A stretch of 9,224 bases of DNA from Candidatus Dadabacteria bacterium. GTDB lineage: Bacteria > Desulfobacterota_D > UBA1144 > Nemesobacterales > UBA2774. The stretch is taken from contig JAGVLR010000271.1 of NCBI GenBank assembly GCA_020054175.1, forward strand, positions 1 through 9,224, in the 5' to 3' direction. Made by a program: the position numbers and the translations under genes. The notes below the pieces were generated by a model. That model saw nothing but the letters and a program-made list of their open reading frames with translations, did not search any database and was not told the origin of the DNA. Below are positions 1-6,602 of the stretch, one piece after another (the first letter of the stretch is position 1; each line of letters starts with the position of its first letter).

Positions 1-301
1 CGTACTTGAGTTCAACCACGACCCGGAGATACTACTATATAGCCACTACCCGTGGGACCTGAAGCAGAGAATAAAAGGGCGCCTCGGCCACCTCTCGAAT
101 GGCCAGGCATCGGAACTCCTTTCGGGGCTTATACACCGCGGGCTCAGGCAGGTCGTCCTCGCCCACCTGAGCCAGGTTAACAACAGGCCCGAGGTCGCCT
201 ACGAATCGGCTTTCGGGGTTTTGAGGAAATTCGGCGGGGAGTCTGACATAACCATATCCGTCGCGCCCAGAAAACACGCAGGGGAGGTATTTGTAATTTG
301 A
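1..301 (+). CDS. MBL-fold metallohydrolase, YycJ/WalJ type (3' end only)
   Basis: The frame is open from base 2 to the TGA at 299-301, giving the last 99 residues of a protein whose start lies before the window. Seen motifs, numbered in this fragment, are EFNHD (3-7), YPWDLKQRI (16-24), GHLSN (29-33) and HLSQVNN (55-61). This order and wording match the C-terminal half of YycJ/WalJ-like and phosphoribosyl-cyclic-phosphate-phosphodiesterase-like proteins of the metallo-beta-lactamase fold. In that fold the Asp of NHD and the His of the last HLS motif are metal ligands. Members are cytoplasmic hydrolases; YycJ has been linked to DNA processing and to cell-wall control, but the substrate here cannot be told. 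The gene overlaps the purB start by 4 nt, so the two are probably translated together. The family call is good; the exact function is unknown. Confidence 0.8.
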   Translation, partial: VLEFNHDPEILLYSHYPWDLKQRIKGRLGHLSNGQASELLSGLIHRGLRQVVLAHLSQVNNRPEVAYESAFGVLRKFGGESDITISVAPRKHAGEVFVI

Positions 302-1590
302 TAGACAGATATTCGAGGCCCGAAATGTCGTCCTTATGGACTGACGAGGCCAAGTATAAAAACTGGCTCAAGGTCGAAATAGCGGTTTGCGAGGCCTGGG
401 CGAAATACGGACGCATCCCGAAGAGCGCGTTAAAAGTAATAAAGAAGAAGGCGGGATTCGAGGTCGTGAGAATAAACGAGCTCGAAAGGGAGCTCAAACA
501 CGACGTCATCTCGTTTCTGACGTCCGTTTCCGAGCATGTCGGCGAGGAGGCGAGGTTCATACATCTCGGCCTCACGTCGTCGGACGTTCTCGATACAGCG
601 TTCGCTCTTCAGCTCCAGGACGCCTCCGACATACTAATAAAAGACCTCAAGGCCGTAACGAAGATATTGAAAAAGCAGGCGTATAAGTACAAGGACACGC
701 CGATGATAGGAAGGACGCATGGTATTCACGCCGAGCCCAAAACCATGGGACTCGTTTTCGCTCTCTGGTACGACGAGATGAAGCGGAACACCGAGCGTAT
801 GAAAAGGGTGCGCGAGGTTATAAGCGTGGGCAAAATATCCGGTGCGGTGGGCACGTTCGCCAACGTACCTCCCGAAATCGAAGAGGACGCGTGCAGGAGG
901 CTCGGGCTTAAAGCCGCTCCCATATCGACGCAGATAGTACAGCGCGACATACACGCCGAGTTTTTCATCACGCTTTCGATAATCGCATCCGGCATAGAGA
1001 AGATCGCGACGGAAATAAGGCATTTCCAGAGGACGGAAGTGCTCGAGCTCGAAGAGCCGTTCACGCAGGGGCAGAAAGGATCTTCGGCGATGCCGCACAA
1101 GAGGAATCCCGTCCTCTCGGAGAACCTCTCGGGACTCGCGCGCGTGGTAAGGTCCTATGCCCTCCCGGCCCTCGAAAATATTCCGCTCTGGCACGAGCGC
1201 GATATAAGTCATTCCTCCGTCGAGAGGGTGATCGGCCCCGACGGCACGATTCTTCTCGATTTCATGCTCTCGCGGCTTGCGGGGCTTCTCGAAGGCCTCC
1301 AGGTCTATCCCGAAAACATGAAAAAGAATCTCTGGATGACCCGTGGGCTCATATTTTCGCAGAAGGTCCTTTTAAAACTCGTCGAAAAGGGATTTTCTAG
1401 GGAGGACGCCTACAGGCTGGTCCAGGAAAACGCGATGAGGACGTGGAAAGGGGAGGGCGACTTCAGAGAGCTCCTGGCCGCGGATAAGGCCGTAGCGGCC
1501 GCGTTGACGCCCGGCGAGCTTGACGAGTGCTTCGACGCTTCGGCCGATTTAAAGCATGTCGACCGCATCTTCGAAAGGGTATTTTCGTAG
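298..1590 (+). CDS. purB: Adenylosuccinate lyase
   Basis: This enzyme splits adenylosuccinate to AMP plus fumarate and SAICAR to AICAR plus fumarate, two steps of cytoplasmic purine synthesis. The 430-residue product has the usual length for the shorter (Bacillus-like) PurB type. Visible motifs are KHDV (67-70, with the conserved His), LTSSD (92-96), GRTHG (138-142, catalytic His region), the superfamily signature GSSAMPHKRNP (261-271, flexible catalytic loop with the active Ser) and WHERDISHSS (298-307). The start is TTG at 298. It is chosen because it opens the full conserved N-terminus (IDRYSRPEM) and overlaps the upstream stop as TTGA, a coupling arrangement; a GGGGAGG at 281-287 lies 10 nt before it. 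A likely terminator follows the stop, so this is the last gene of its operon. Other fumarase-superfamily lyases are excluded by the PHKRNP wording. Confidence 0.96.
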   Translation: MIDRYSRPEMSSLWTDEAKYKNWLKVEIAVCEAWAKYGRIPKSALKVIKKKAGFEVVRINELERELKHDVISFLTSVSEHVGEEARFIHLGLTSSDVLDTAFALQLQDASDILIKDLKAVTKILKKQAYKYKDTPMIGRTHGIHAEPKTMGLVFALWYDEMKRNTERMKRVREVISVGKISGAVGTFANVPPEIEEDACRRLGLKAAPISTQIVQRDIHAEFFITLSIIASGIEKIATEIRHFQRTEVLELEEPFTQGQKGSSAMPHKRNPVLSENLSGLARVVRSYALPALENIPLWHERDISHSSVERVIGPDGTILLDFMLSRLAGLLEGLQVYPENMKKNLWMTRGLIFSQKVLLKLVEKGFSREDAYRLVQENAMRTWKGEGDFRELLAADKAVAAALTPGELDECFDASADLKHVDRIFERVFS

Positions 1591-1614
1591 ACCCAAAATC
1601 TAATGATTATAGTC

Positions 1615-1645
1615 AGAAGCGACTGATTCGGGGCTTCTTTATTTT
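1615..1645 (+). terminator. Rho-independent terminator after purB
   Basis: AGAAGC (1615-1620) pairs with GCTTCT (1633-1638). An alternative fold uses AGAAG/CTTCT with an inner CGA/TCG (1620-1622 with 1628-1630). The stem runs straight into TTTATTTT. It lies 24 nt after the purB stop. The stem is short and moderately stable, so the call is likely but not certain. Confidence 0.6.
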
Positions 1646-1646
1646 A

Positions 1647-1674
1647 TTGCATTATAAACATTCAGTGGTATAGT
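1647..1674 (+). promoter_or_regulatory. Candidate sigma-70-type promoter for the Dsb-like gene
   Basis: TTGCAT (1647-1652) is followed after 16 nt by TATAGT (1669-1674), giving an expected start near 1681 and a leader of about 23 nt. The -10 is good and the -35 is weak (TTG only). It lies just after the purB terminator, where a separate promoter is needed. Confidence 0.4.
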
Positions 1675-1690
1675 TTTAGCAATCTATACC
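1667..1690. repeat. Perfect 7-bp inverted repeat over the -10 and leader of the Dsb-like gene
   Basis: GGTATAG (1667-1673) and CTATACC (1684-1690) are perfect inverted copies separated by 10 nt. The left arm covers the candidate -10 and the right arm ends just before the AAGGAGG ribosome binding site (1692-1698). It could be an operator for a dimeric regulator. Any RNA hairpin would need a start upstream of 1667. Nothing in the sequence identifies a regulator. Confidence 0.5.
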
Positions 1691-1703
1691 CAAGGAGGCA
1701 AGT

Positions 1704-2828
1704 ATGAGATTTAGATTTTTATCTCTTGCAATACTATCTATTACATTCCTGATAGTAAGCACGGCTGCCTATGCGCAGCAGATTTCGAAGGAGGAGACCG
1801 CAAGGCTCCAGGAGTTCTTTAAAAACAGGTTCGGGGTCAACATCCCGTCCGACAGCAAGGTGGAGATAGAGGGTTTCGAAAAGAGCTCGGTGGGCGATCT
1901 CAAGTCCGGTAAGTTCGTTATAGGCTCGGTTGCAGGCTCGCAGGAAGTTCCCTTCGTCATCAGCGGCGACGGCAAGTACATCCTCATGGGCAACGTGGTC
2001 GATACCAAGAAATTCGAGGCCACCCCTATAAAGGGCGTTAAAAAGGGCTCGGTACCGATTCCCAGGGGCGAATTTCCCCTTCTCATGACCGACGACGGCA
2101 AATATCTCATAATCAACAGCGAGATAGTGGATACCGGAACTTTCAAAGAATCGGAGATGAAAGGTTTTAGGGGCGGATCGTTCGTAATGGGCGGCTCGCA
2201 GCAGGTGCCGGTATATATCAGCGATAACGGACAGTATCTCGTTCTCGGCACCGAGATAATGGATACCACTGTCGACCCGCATCAGGAGATCATGGAAAAG
2301 ATCGTCCTCGAAGACGTACCCTTTAAGGGGAACAAGGACGCCGAGATTGTAGTCGTCGAATATTCCGACTTCCAGTGCCCGTTCTGCAAGAGGGGTAAGG
2401 ACATGCTCCCGGATATACTCAAAGCGTATGACGGCAAGATAAAGATTTCCTTCAAGCAGCTGCCGCTCAGGAACCACAACTGGGCCATGCCGGCGGCCAT
2501 AGCTTCCTCATGCGCCTATCAGCAGGGCAACGACAAGTTCTGGGCGATGCACGACAAGCTCTTCGACAACCAGAAGCAGATAACCCTCGAAAACTCCGAG
2601 CAGAAGTTCAACGAGTATGCAAAGGAAATCGGGCTCGATACAAAGAAGTTCGATACCTGTATCGCTTCGCCGGAAGTGAAGGCCAAGGTTGAAAAGGACG
2701 TCGCCGAGGCGACTTCCATAGGCGTTCAGTCGACGCCGACCTTCGTCGTAAACGGAATGATAGTTCCGGGGGCTAATCCCGAGGGCCTCAAGTCCGCGAT
2801 CGACATAAAGCTTTCGCAGGGCTCGTAA
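1704..2828 (+). CDS. Secreted DsbA/DsbC-like thiol oxidoreductase with a triplicated N-terminal motif
   Basis: This is a predicted periplasmic (or otherwise exported) disulfide oxidoreductase or isomerase of 374 residues. Residues 1-24 form a signal peptide: basic MRFRF, a hydrophobic core, then AYA before QQ. Residues 26-50 look helical. Residues 67-190 hold three tandem copies of a beta-rich unit of about 40 residues, with matching cores GDGKYILMGNVVDT (88-101), DDGKYLIINSEIVDT (130-144) and DNGQYLVLGTEIMDT (174-188). These resemble the ITDDGKHIIQG stretch of the DsbC N-terminal domain as I recall it. From about 205 there is a DsbA-family thioredoxin domain with the redox pair CPFC (225-228), the cis-Pro loop STPTF (343-347, Pro345), and two extra cysteines, C270 and C319. 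The start ATG has AAGGAGG 5 nt upstream. The gene stands alone between two terminators. The exact activity (oxidase, isomerase or reductase) and its redox partner cannot be told. Confidence 0.85.
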   Translation: MRFRFLSLAILSITFLIVSTAAYAQQISKEETARLQEFFKNRFGVNIPSDSKVEIEGFEKSSVGDLKSGKFVIGSVAGSQEVPFVISGDGKYILMGNVVDTKKFEATPIKGVKKGSVPIPRGEFPLLMTDDGKYLIINSEIVDTGTFKESEMKGFRGGSFVMGGSQQVPVYISDNGQYLVLGTEIMDTTVDPHQEIMEKIVLEDVPFKGNKDAEIVVVEYSDFQCPFCKRGKDMLPDILKAYDGKIKISFKQLPLRNHNWAMPAAIASSCAYQQGNDKFWAMHDKLFDNQKQITLENSEQKFNEYAKEIGLDTKKFDTCIASPEVKAKVEKDVAEATSIGVQSTPTFVVNGMIVPGANPEGLKSAIDIKLSQGS

Positions 2829-2851
2829 GCATAAAATTCTGACTACAGAGC

Positions 2852-2920
2852 TGCGCCCTATCCCGAAGCCGCCGGCGTCAAGCGGCGCCGACCTTCCGGG
2901 GCAGGGCGCATTTTTTTTAT
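2852..2920 (+). terminator. Strong compound-hairpin terminator after the Dsb-like gene
   Basis: TGCGCCCT (2852-2859) pairs perfectly with AGGGCGCA (2903-2910) and is followed at once by eight T (2911-2918). Inside are further nested pairs: CCCG-AAG (2862-2868) with CTT-C-CGGG (2893-2900, one bulge), and CGCCG (2870-2874) with CGGCG (2883-2887). This gives a long branched or extended GC-rich stem, a textbook intrinsic terminator of unusual length. Confidence 0.85.
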
Positions 2921-2937
2921 TTTTAGCGTATCTTCTT

Positions 2938-2943
2938 TATAAT
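2938..2943 (+). promoter_or_regulatory. Candidate -10 element for the RDD-gshA unit
   Basis: A perfect TATAAT stands 19 nt before the ATG at 2963, predicting a start near 2950 and a leader of only about 13 nt. No convincing -35 is seen: the expected place is the T-run of the preceding terminator. No clear Shine-Dalgarno sequence is present before the ATG either (CGGCAGACAGAA). Confidence 0.4.
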
Positions 2944-2962
2944 ATTTCTCCGGCAGACAGAA

Positions 2963-3856
2963 ATGAAGTGCCCTACTTGCGGATATAACAGCTTCGATCA
3001 TCTGGACACCTGCAAGAAGTGCGGCTCCGAGCTAAAGGGCGACCAGAGTATGAGGCCCCTGATTCGCGGCGAGGAAGACGAGCACGATTACGAGCCGCTC
3101 GGGAAATCCATGCCGGAAGACCGGTCTGAAAAAGGCTCTATCGCCGACGAGCTTCTGAACATTCCCATAAACGACAGGCCCGCACCTTCCGGACTCGATG
3201 CAGACGAAGGCCCTCCTAACTTTCATCGAAAAGAGCACAGAGAGCAGATGGATTTATTCCATGAATCGGAGGAGGCGGAGGAAGCCTCTAATAAATCGGC
3301 GGGGGGAAAGCCGGACCTGTTAGAGGAAGAGGGCAGCCCGGAAGACTGGCTCCCCGAACATACTGGCGGTGCAGATAAATACAGGGACCCCTTTACAGAG
3401 CAGGAAGAGCGTTACACGGAGCCTGAAAAGCAGTATAACGAGCCAGGGACCGATGTTTATAACCTTGCGGGTTTTTTCCCGCGCGCAGCGGCGTTTGCTG
3501 TCGATATTGGGATAATATTTGTGGTCGCGTACGTAACGCTGAAGATCGGTCTCTTCGTGGCCGGCGCCGGATCTCAAAATGCAGGGTATCTCTTTCCGGC
3601 CCTTTTTGTCCTCGCCTCCACATATTTCATATTTCTTCACGCTCTCTCCGGGAAGACGATAGGGAAAATGCTCATGAAGATAAGAGTAATAAACAGCGAG
3701 GGTGAAGATGTCGGGGTGTGGGACGCGTTTTTAAGATGGATTGGTTATTTTATCTCGGCCATAGTAATGCTGGCGGGTTTCTTCTGGGCTGCGTTCGATT
3801 CCGAAGGCCAGGCGTGGCATGACAAAATAGCCGGGACGTACGTCGTTAAGGATTGA
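2963..3856 (+). CDS. Zinc-ribbon, acidic-linker, RDD-family membrane protein
   Basis: The 297-residue protein has three parts. Residues 1-22 are a short zinc ribbon, CPTCG (3-7) and CKKCG (17-21), with four Cys as metal ligands. Residues 26-165 are a polar, very acidic and probably disordered linker. Residues about 168-296 are an RDD domain: PRAAAFAVD (173-181, conserved Arg and Asp), membrane segments near 176-199, 207-228 and 256-278, the SGKTIGKMLMKIRV stretch (229-242) and the closing GQAWHDKIAGTYVV (282-295). RDD proteins are poorly understood; some have been proposed as ion or metabolite transporters or as helpers of other membrane systems. The start is fixed by the ribbon, whose first Cys is residue 3, although the ribosome binding site is weak. 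The stop is only 8 nt before the next ATG, so this gene and gshA form an operon. The domain calls are firm; the function is unknown. Confidence 0.85.
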   Translation: MKCPTCGYNSFDHLDTCKKCGSELKGDQSMRPLIRGEEDEHDYEPLGKSMPEDRSEKGSIADELLNIPINDRPAPSGLDADEGPPNFHRKEHREQMDLFHESEEAEEASNKSAGGKPDLLEEEGSPEDWLPEHTGGADKYRDPFTEQEERYTEPEKQYNEPGTDVYNLAGFFPRAAAFAVDIGIIFVVAYVTLKIGLFVAGAGSQNAGYLFPALFVLASTYFIFLHALSGKTIGKMLMKIRVINSEGEDVGVWDAFLRWIGYFISAIVMLAGFFWAAFDSEGQAWHDKIAGTYVVKD

Positions 3857-3864
3857 TACTTTAA

Positions 3865-5139
3865 ATGAAAAAGCTAAGGGAAATAAACGCTAAAATATCC
3901 CGGAACCGGGGGAAGCTCGAATCCTGGGCCCTGGGCAAGGCCGAAAAGGAGTTCATTCCGCTCTATTCCTCGGTCGACCTGCGCATATCGGATTACAAGA
4001 TAGCCCCTGTCGATACGAACATATTCCCCGCGGGGTTCAACAACCTCTCGCAGGAATCCAGGGACAGGGCGTCACAGCTGTTCAAGGCCTACTTCAAACA
4101 AAAGCATCCTAACGTTAAGAACATAACGATCATTCCCGAGCTGCATACGAGAAATCCCTTTTATTGGGAAAACGTCTCGGTGCTGAGGTCTATAATCACG
4201 AAGGTCGGCTATTCCGTCGACATAGGCATAGTCAGCGATGACTTCACGCAGGACAGCGCGACATTTAAAGCGCAGGGTGGGGATGACGTCGTCGCTTACA
4301 AAGTGAAAAAGGAAGATCACAAGGTCTTCACCTCGAACTCCGTCCCCGACCTTCTGCTGATAAACAACGATTTTTCGGAGAGGTGCCCGAAGTCGCTTAA
4401 CGATATAATTCAGCCAGTCGAGCCGCCCGTCGAAATCGGCTGGCACACCCGGCGAAAGAGCATTCATTTCGAATTCTACAACCGGCTTGCGCGCGAGGCG
4501 GCGGAGATAATCGGCATGGACCCTTGGATAATAACAGTCGAAACTGTACCCGTCGAAGGGGTCGATTTCGACGATCCGGACGACCGCGAAAGGGTCGCCG
4601 CAGTAGCGGGTGAAATGCTCGAAGGCCTCGAAAAGGAATACAGCGCGAGGGGGGTAAGCGACAAGCCCTACCTCTTCATCAAGAGTAACTCCGGCACTTA
4701 CGGCATGGCCGTTATAAGCGTCTCGGGGCCCGAGGAAATAAGGAATCTGAACGCCGAGGGCAGAAAGCGCATGCGCGTAAGCAAGGGCGGAAAACCCGTC
4801 CGCGATATAGTTATACAGGAAGGCATACCGACGACACTCGTTCACGGCACGGACGCCGCCGCTGAGCCCGTCTTTTATCTCGTCAACGCGAAGGTCGCAG
4901 GCGGATTTCTCAGGATAAACAGCGGCAAGAGCGGCCTCGAAAACCTGAACACGCGCGGCATGGAGTTCGCACCGCTCTATTACCAGGGTGTGCCCGTCGA
5001 GCCCGGGTCCGAATGCGTTATATGCTCTCCCGCGCACGAGCTTGTCTCCTGCATAGCCAGCATCGCGGCCGGTTACGAGATTGAGGAGATATTGAGAGAG
5101 GGCGGATGCAAGGACGACGAAACAGGGGCGCGCGCGTGA
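3865..5139 (+). CDS. gshA: Glutamate-cysteine ligase, Acidithiobacillus/betaproteobacterial type
   Basis: The likely reaction is ATP-dependent joining of Glu and Cys to gamma-glutamylcysteine, the first step of glutathione synthesis in the cytoplasm. The 424-residue product carries the segment APVDTNIFPAGFNN (47-60), which I recognise from the glutamate-cysteine ligase family first defined around Acidithiobacillus ferrooxidans (TIGR02049 type), distinct from E. coli GshA. Other conserved-looking stretches are IPELHTRNPFYWEN (90-103), FIKSNSGTYGMAV (271-283), VIQEGIPT (316-323) and NAKVAGGFLRINS (341-353). The FIKSNSGTYG and IQEG motifs recall ATP-grasp nucleotide-binding strands, but I infer this only from wording. 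The start ATG follows the RDD gene by 8 nt, with AAGGA (3848-3852) inside the end of that gene as a distant ribosome site. No gshB lies in the window. The family call is fairly sure; the substrate has not been proved here. Confidence 0.78.
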   Translation: MKKLREINAKISRNRGKLESWALGKAEKEFIPLYSSVDLRISDYKIAPVDTNIFPAGFNNLSQESRDRASQLFKAYFKQKHPNVKNITIIPELHTRNPFYWENVSVLRSIITKVGYSVDIGIVSDDFTQDSATFKAQGGDDVVAYKVKKEDHKVFTSNSVPDLLLINNDFSERCPKSLNDIIQPVEPPVEIGWHTRRKSIHFEFYNRLAREAAEIIGMDPWIITVETVPVEGVDFDDPDDRERVAAVAGEMLEGLEKEYSARGVSDKPYLFIKSNSGTYGMAVISVSGPEEIRNLNAEGRKRMRVSKGGKPVRDIVIQEGIPTTLVHGTDAAAEPVFYLVNAKVAGGFLRINSGKSGLENLNTRGMEFAPLYYQGVPVEPGSECVICSPAHELVSCIASIAAGYEIEEILREGGCKDDETGARA

Positions 5140-5152
5140 TTTAATTTCTCAG

Positions 5153-5206
5153 GCGGAGCGTAGCGCGTAACAACTCGGGAATGTCGTCTCCGCTTTCTAT
5201 TTTTTC
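5153..5206 (+). terminator. Possible terminator after gshA
   Basis: GCGGAG (5153-5158) and CTCCGC (5188-5193) are perfect inverted arms, followed on the plus strand by TTTCTATTTTTT (5194-5205). The loop of 29 nt is long and the T-run overlaps the end of the convergent ClC gene, so this is only a moderate call. The opposite strand has no T-run after the hairpin. Confidence 0.4.
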
Positions 5207-6549
5207 GCCAGGTTGAGTGTTCTTCTCAGAAGAACCGTGTATATCGGCTTCCCGCCGAGTCCTTCCGCTACAACCGTTGCCGTAAGGCACGTTATTATGA
5301 GCGGCAGTATGAGGAAATAATTCCCCGTCATCTCTATAGTGAGCGCGATACCCGTAAGCGGGGCCCTGACAGTCGCGCAGAAGAGGGCCGCCATGCCGGC
5401 CACGGCGAAGAGCTCCGGCTTTATGTCGAGCCCCGGGACGAATACGCCGGCATAATGCCCGAACCACATTCCGAAAAGGGTTCCCAGCGCAAGCATCGGC
5501 GCGAATATGCCGCCGGGCGCGCCCGAACCGTAGCTTATCATCGTCGTGCCGAACCTTGCCGCGAACAGTATCAGGAGCACCATGACGGGGAAGCCTCCCG
5601 AGATGGCCTTGGGTATGACTTCGTATCCCCCGCCGACGGTATCGGGGAAAAACCATGCGAGAAGCCCTATCAGTCCGCCTACAAGAAGGCCCGTCAGAGA
5701 GAAAAGATAACCTTTCAGATTCGAGAAAAAGTCGAGAGTCTTTACGAGAAGGAAGTTGAAGAGGACGCCGAATACACCGAACAGTATTCCGAATACGAGA
5801 AAGAGCCAGAGGGACGAAAGGGAAGGGGCTGGTAGCATTATCATCTGTATATCCGGCTGCTGACCCATTATCGCGCGGAGAGCGATGTCGGAAGCGGCGG
5901 AGGCCACGAGCACGGCCTGCACGGAGAGGAAGTTGTACTTAAACTCCGGGCGCATCTCCTCGAATACGAACAGTATGCCGGCGAGGGGTGCGTTGAACGC
6001 CGCAGTCAATCCCCCTCCCGCACCCGCGGCTATAAGCGAGTGGGCGTCGTCCTTCGACACCTTGAAAAAGTCGGCGACCATCTTGCCGACGTTCCCGCCC
6101 ATCTGTATCGTGGGCCCCTCGCGGCCGAGCACCATCCCGCCGCCCAGCGATAGAAGACCCGTGAAGAATTTTACGGGCAGAACCGCCTTCCACCTTATCG
6201 GCCTCACGTCGTCGAGCGCGCCCTCTATCTCGTGCACTCCGCTCCCGCCGGTTTCCGGCGCAGCCTTCCTTACCACAAGAAACGCGAGGAATACGAGGAC
6301 GGCTGAAAATAGAACGGAGGCGGCGACGAGTATGTAGGGTGTTTGCGGCAGGCTGTCCATGAGCGCCTGTCTTAACCCGCCGACTTTTCCTATAGAGATT
6401 TGAAACAGCGCGCCGAGGATGCCTGTCAGGGCCCCGGCTATCGCCGCCCAGAAGAGAAGCGGCGTGCTCTTCTTCTCGGCCGCAAGGAACCTGTTAAGGA
6501 CCCTTCCCAGCTCTGTTCCGCCGGTTTTCCGCTCAGAGTGAATCTCCAT
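5197..6549 (-). CDS. clcA: ClC-family chloride/proton antiporter
   Basis: This is a multi-spanning inner-membrane protein that probably exchanges chloride for protons. The ATG at 6549 is chosen because GGAGG (6555-6559) sits 5 nt upstream. An upstream in-frame TTG at 6609 would add 20 Arg/Pro-rich residues without a comparable site. From this ATG the protein has 450 residues, normal for bacterial ClC. Motifs are GSGVHEIEGAL (102-112), GREGP (142-146, with the external gating Glu at 144), FEEMRPEF (196-203, where E198 matches E203 of E. coli ClC), GAPGGIFAPMLALGT (343-357) and GKPIY (433-437, where Y437 matches Y445). Both key glutamates being present argues for an antiporter rather than a channel. 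The family GSGxP motif here has His106 where Pro is usual. No C-terminal CBS domains follow. It lies 101 nt after argH on the same strand. Confidence 0.93.
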   Translation of the reverse strand: MEIHSERKTGGTELGRVLNRFLAAEKKSTPLLFWAAIAGALTGILGALFQISIGKVGGLRQALMDSLPQTPYILVAASVLFSAVLVFLAFLVVRKAAPETGGSGVHEIEGALDDVRPIRWKAVLPVKFFTGLLSLGGGMVLGREGPTIQMGGNVGKMVADFFKVSKDDAHSLIAAGAGGGLTAAFNAPLAGILFVFEEMRPEFKYNFLSVQAVLVASAASDIALRAIMGQQPDIQMIMLPAPSLSSLWLFLVFGILFGVFGVLFNFLLVKTLDFFSNLKGYLFSLTGLLVGGLIGLLAWFFPDTVGGGYEVIPKAISGGFPVMVLLILFAARFGTTMISYGSGAPGGIFAPMLALGTLFGMWFGHYAGVFVPGLDIKPELFAVAGMAALFCATVRAPLTGIALTIEMTGNYFLILPLIITCLTATVVAEGLGGKPIYTVLLRRTLNLAKK

Positions 6550-6580
6550 CCATTCCTCCGGGGTTGATCGGGGTATAGTC

Positions 6581-6602
6581 CCGGGCCTGCGCAGCCGCCC
6601 GG
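6581..6602 (-). promoter_or_regulatory. GC-rich hairpin in the clcA leader
   Basis: CCGGGC (6581-6586) and GCCCGG (6597-6602) are perfect inverted arms with a 10-nt loop, which itself contains the palindrome CTGCGCAG (6587-6594). In the minus-strand transcript this hairpin lies 21 nt upstream of the clcA ribosome binding site. It lacks a following U-run, so it is not a plain terminator. The same bases take part in a second, longer-range pairing (6585-6592 with 6642-6649). Confidence 0.4.

Noticed and set aside
1734..2477. A 247-codon open frame antisense to the Dsb-like gene
   Set aside because: Its translation is a shadow of the repeated sense motifs and has no independent ribosome site or domain.
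4072..5037. A 321-codon open frame antisense to gshA
   Set aside because: It lies wholly opposite a gene with clear family motifs; its product shows no recognisable domain and its openness follows from the codon bias of the sense strand.
5885..6337. A 150-codon plus-strand frame inside clcA
   Set aside because: The Ser/Thr/Pro-rich product mirrors the hydrophobic, glycine-rich ClC coding strand; no supporting features.
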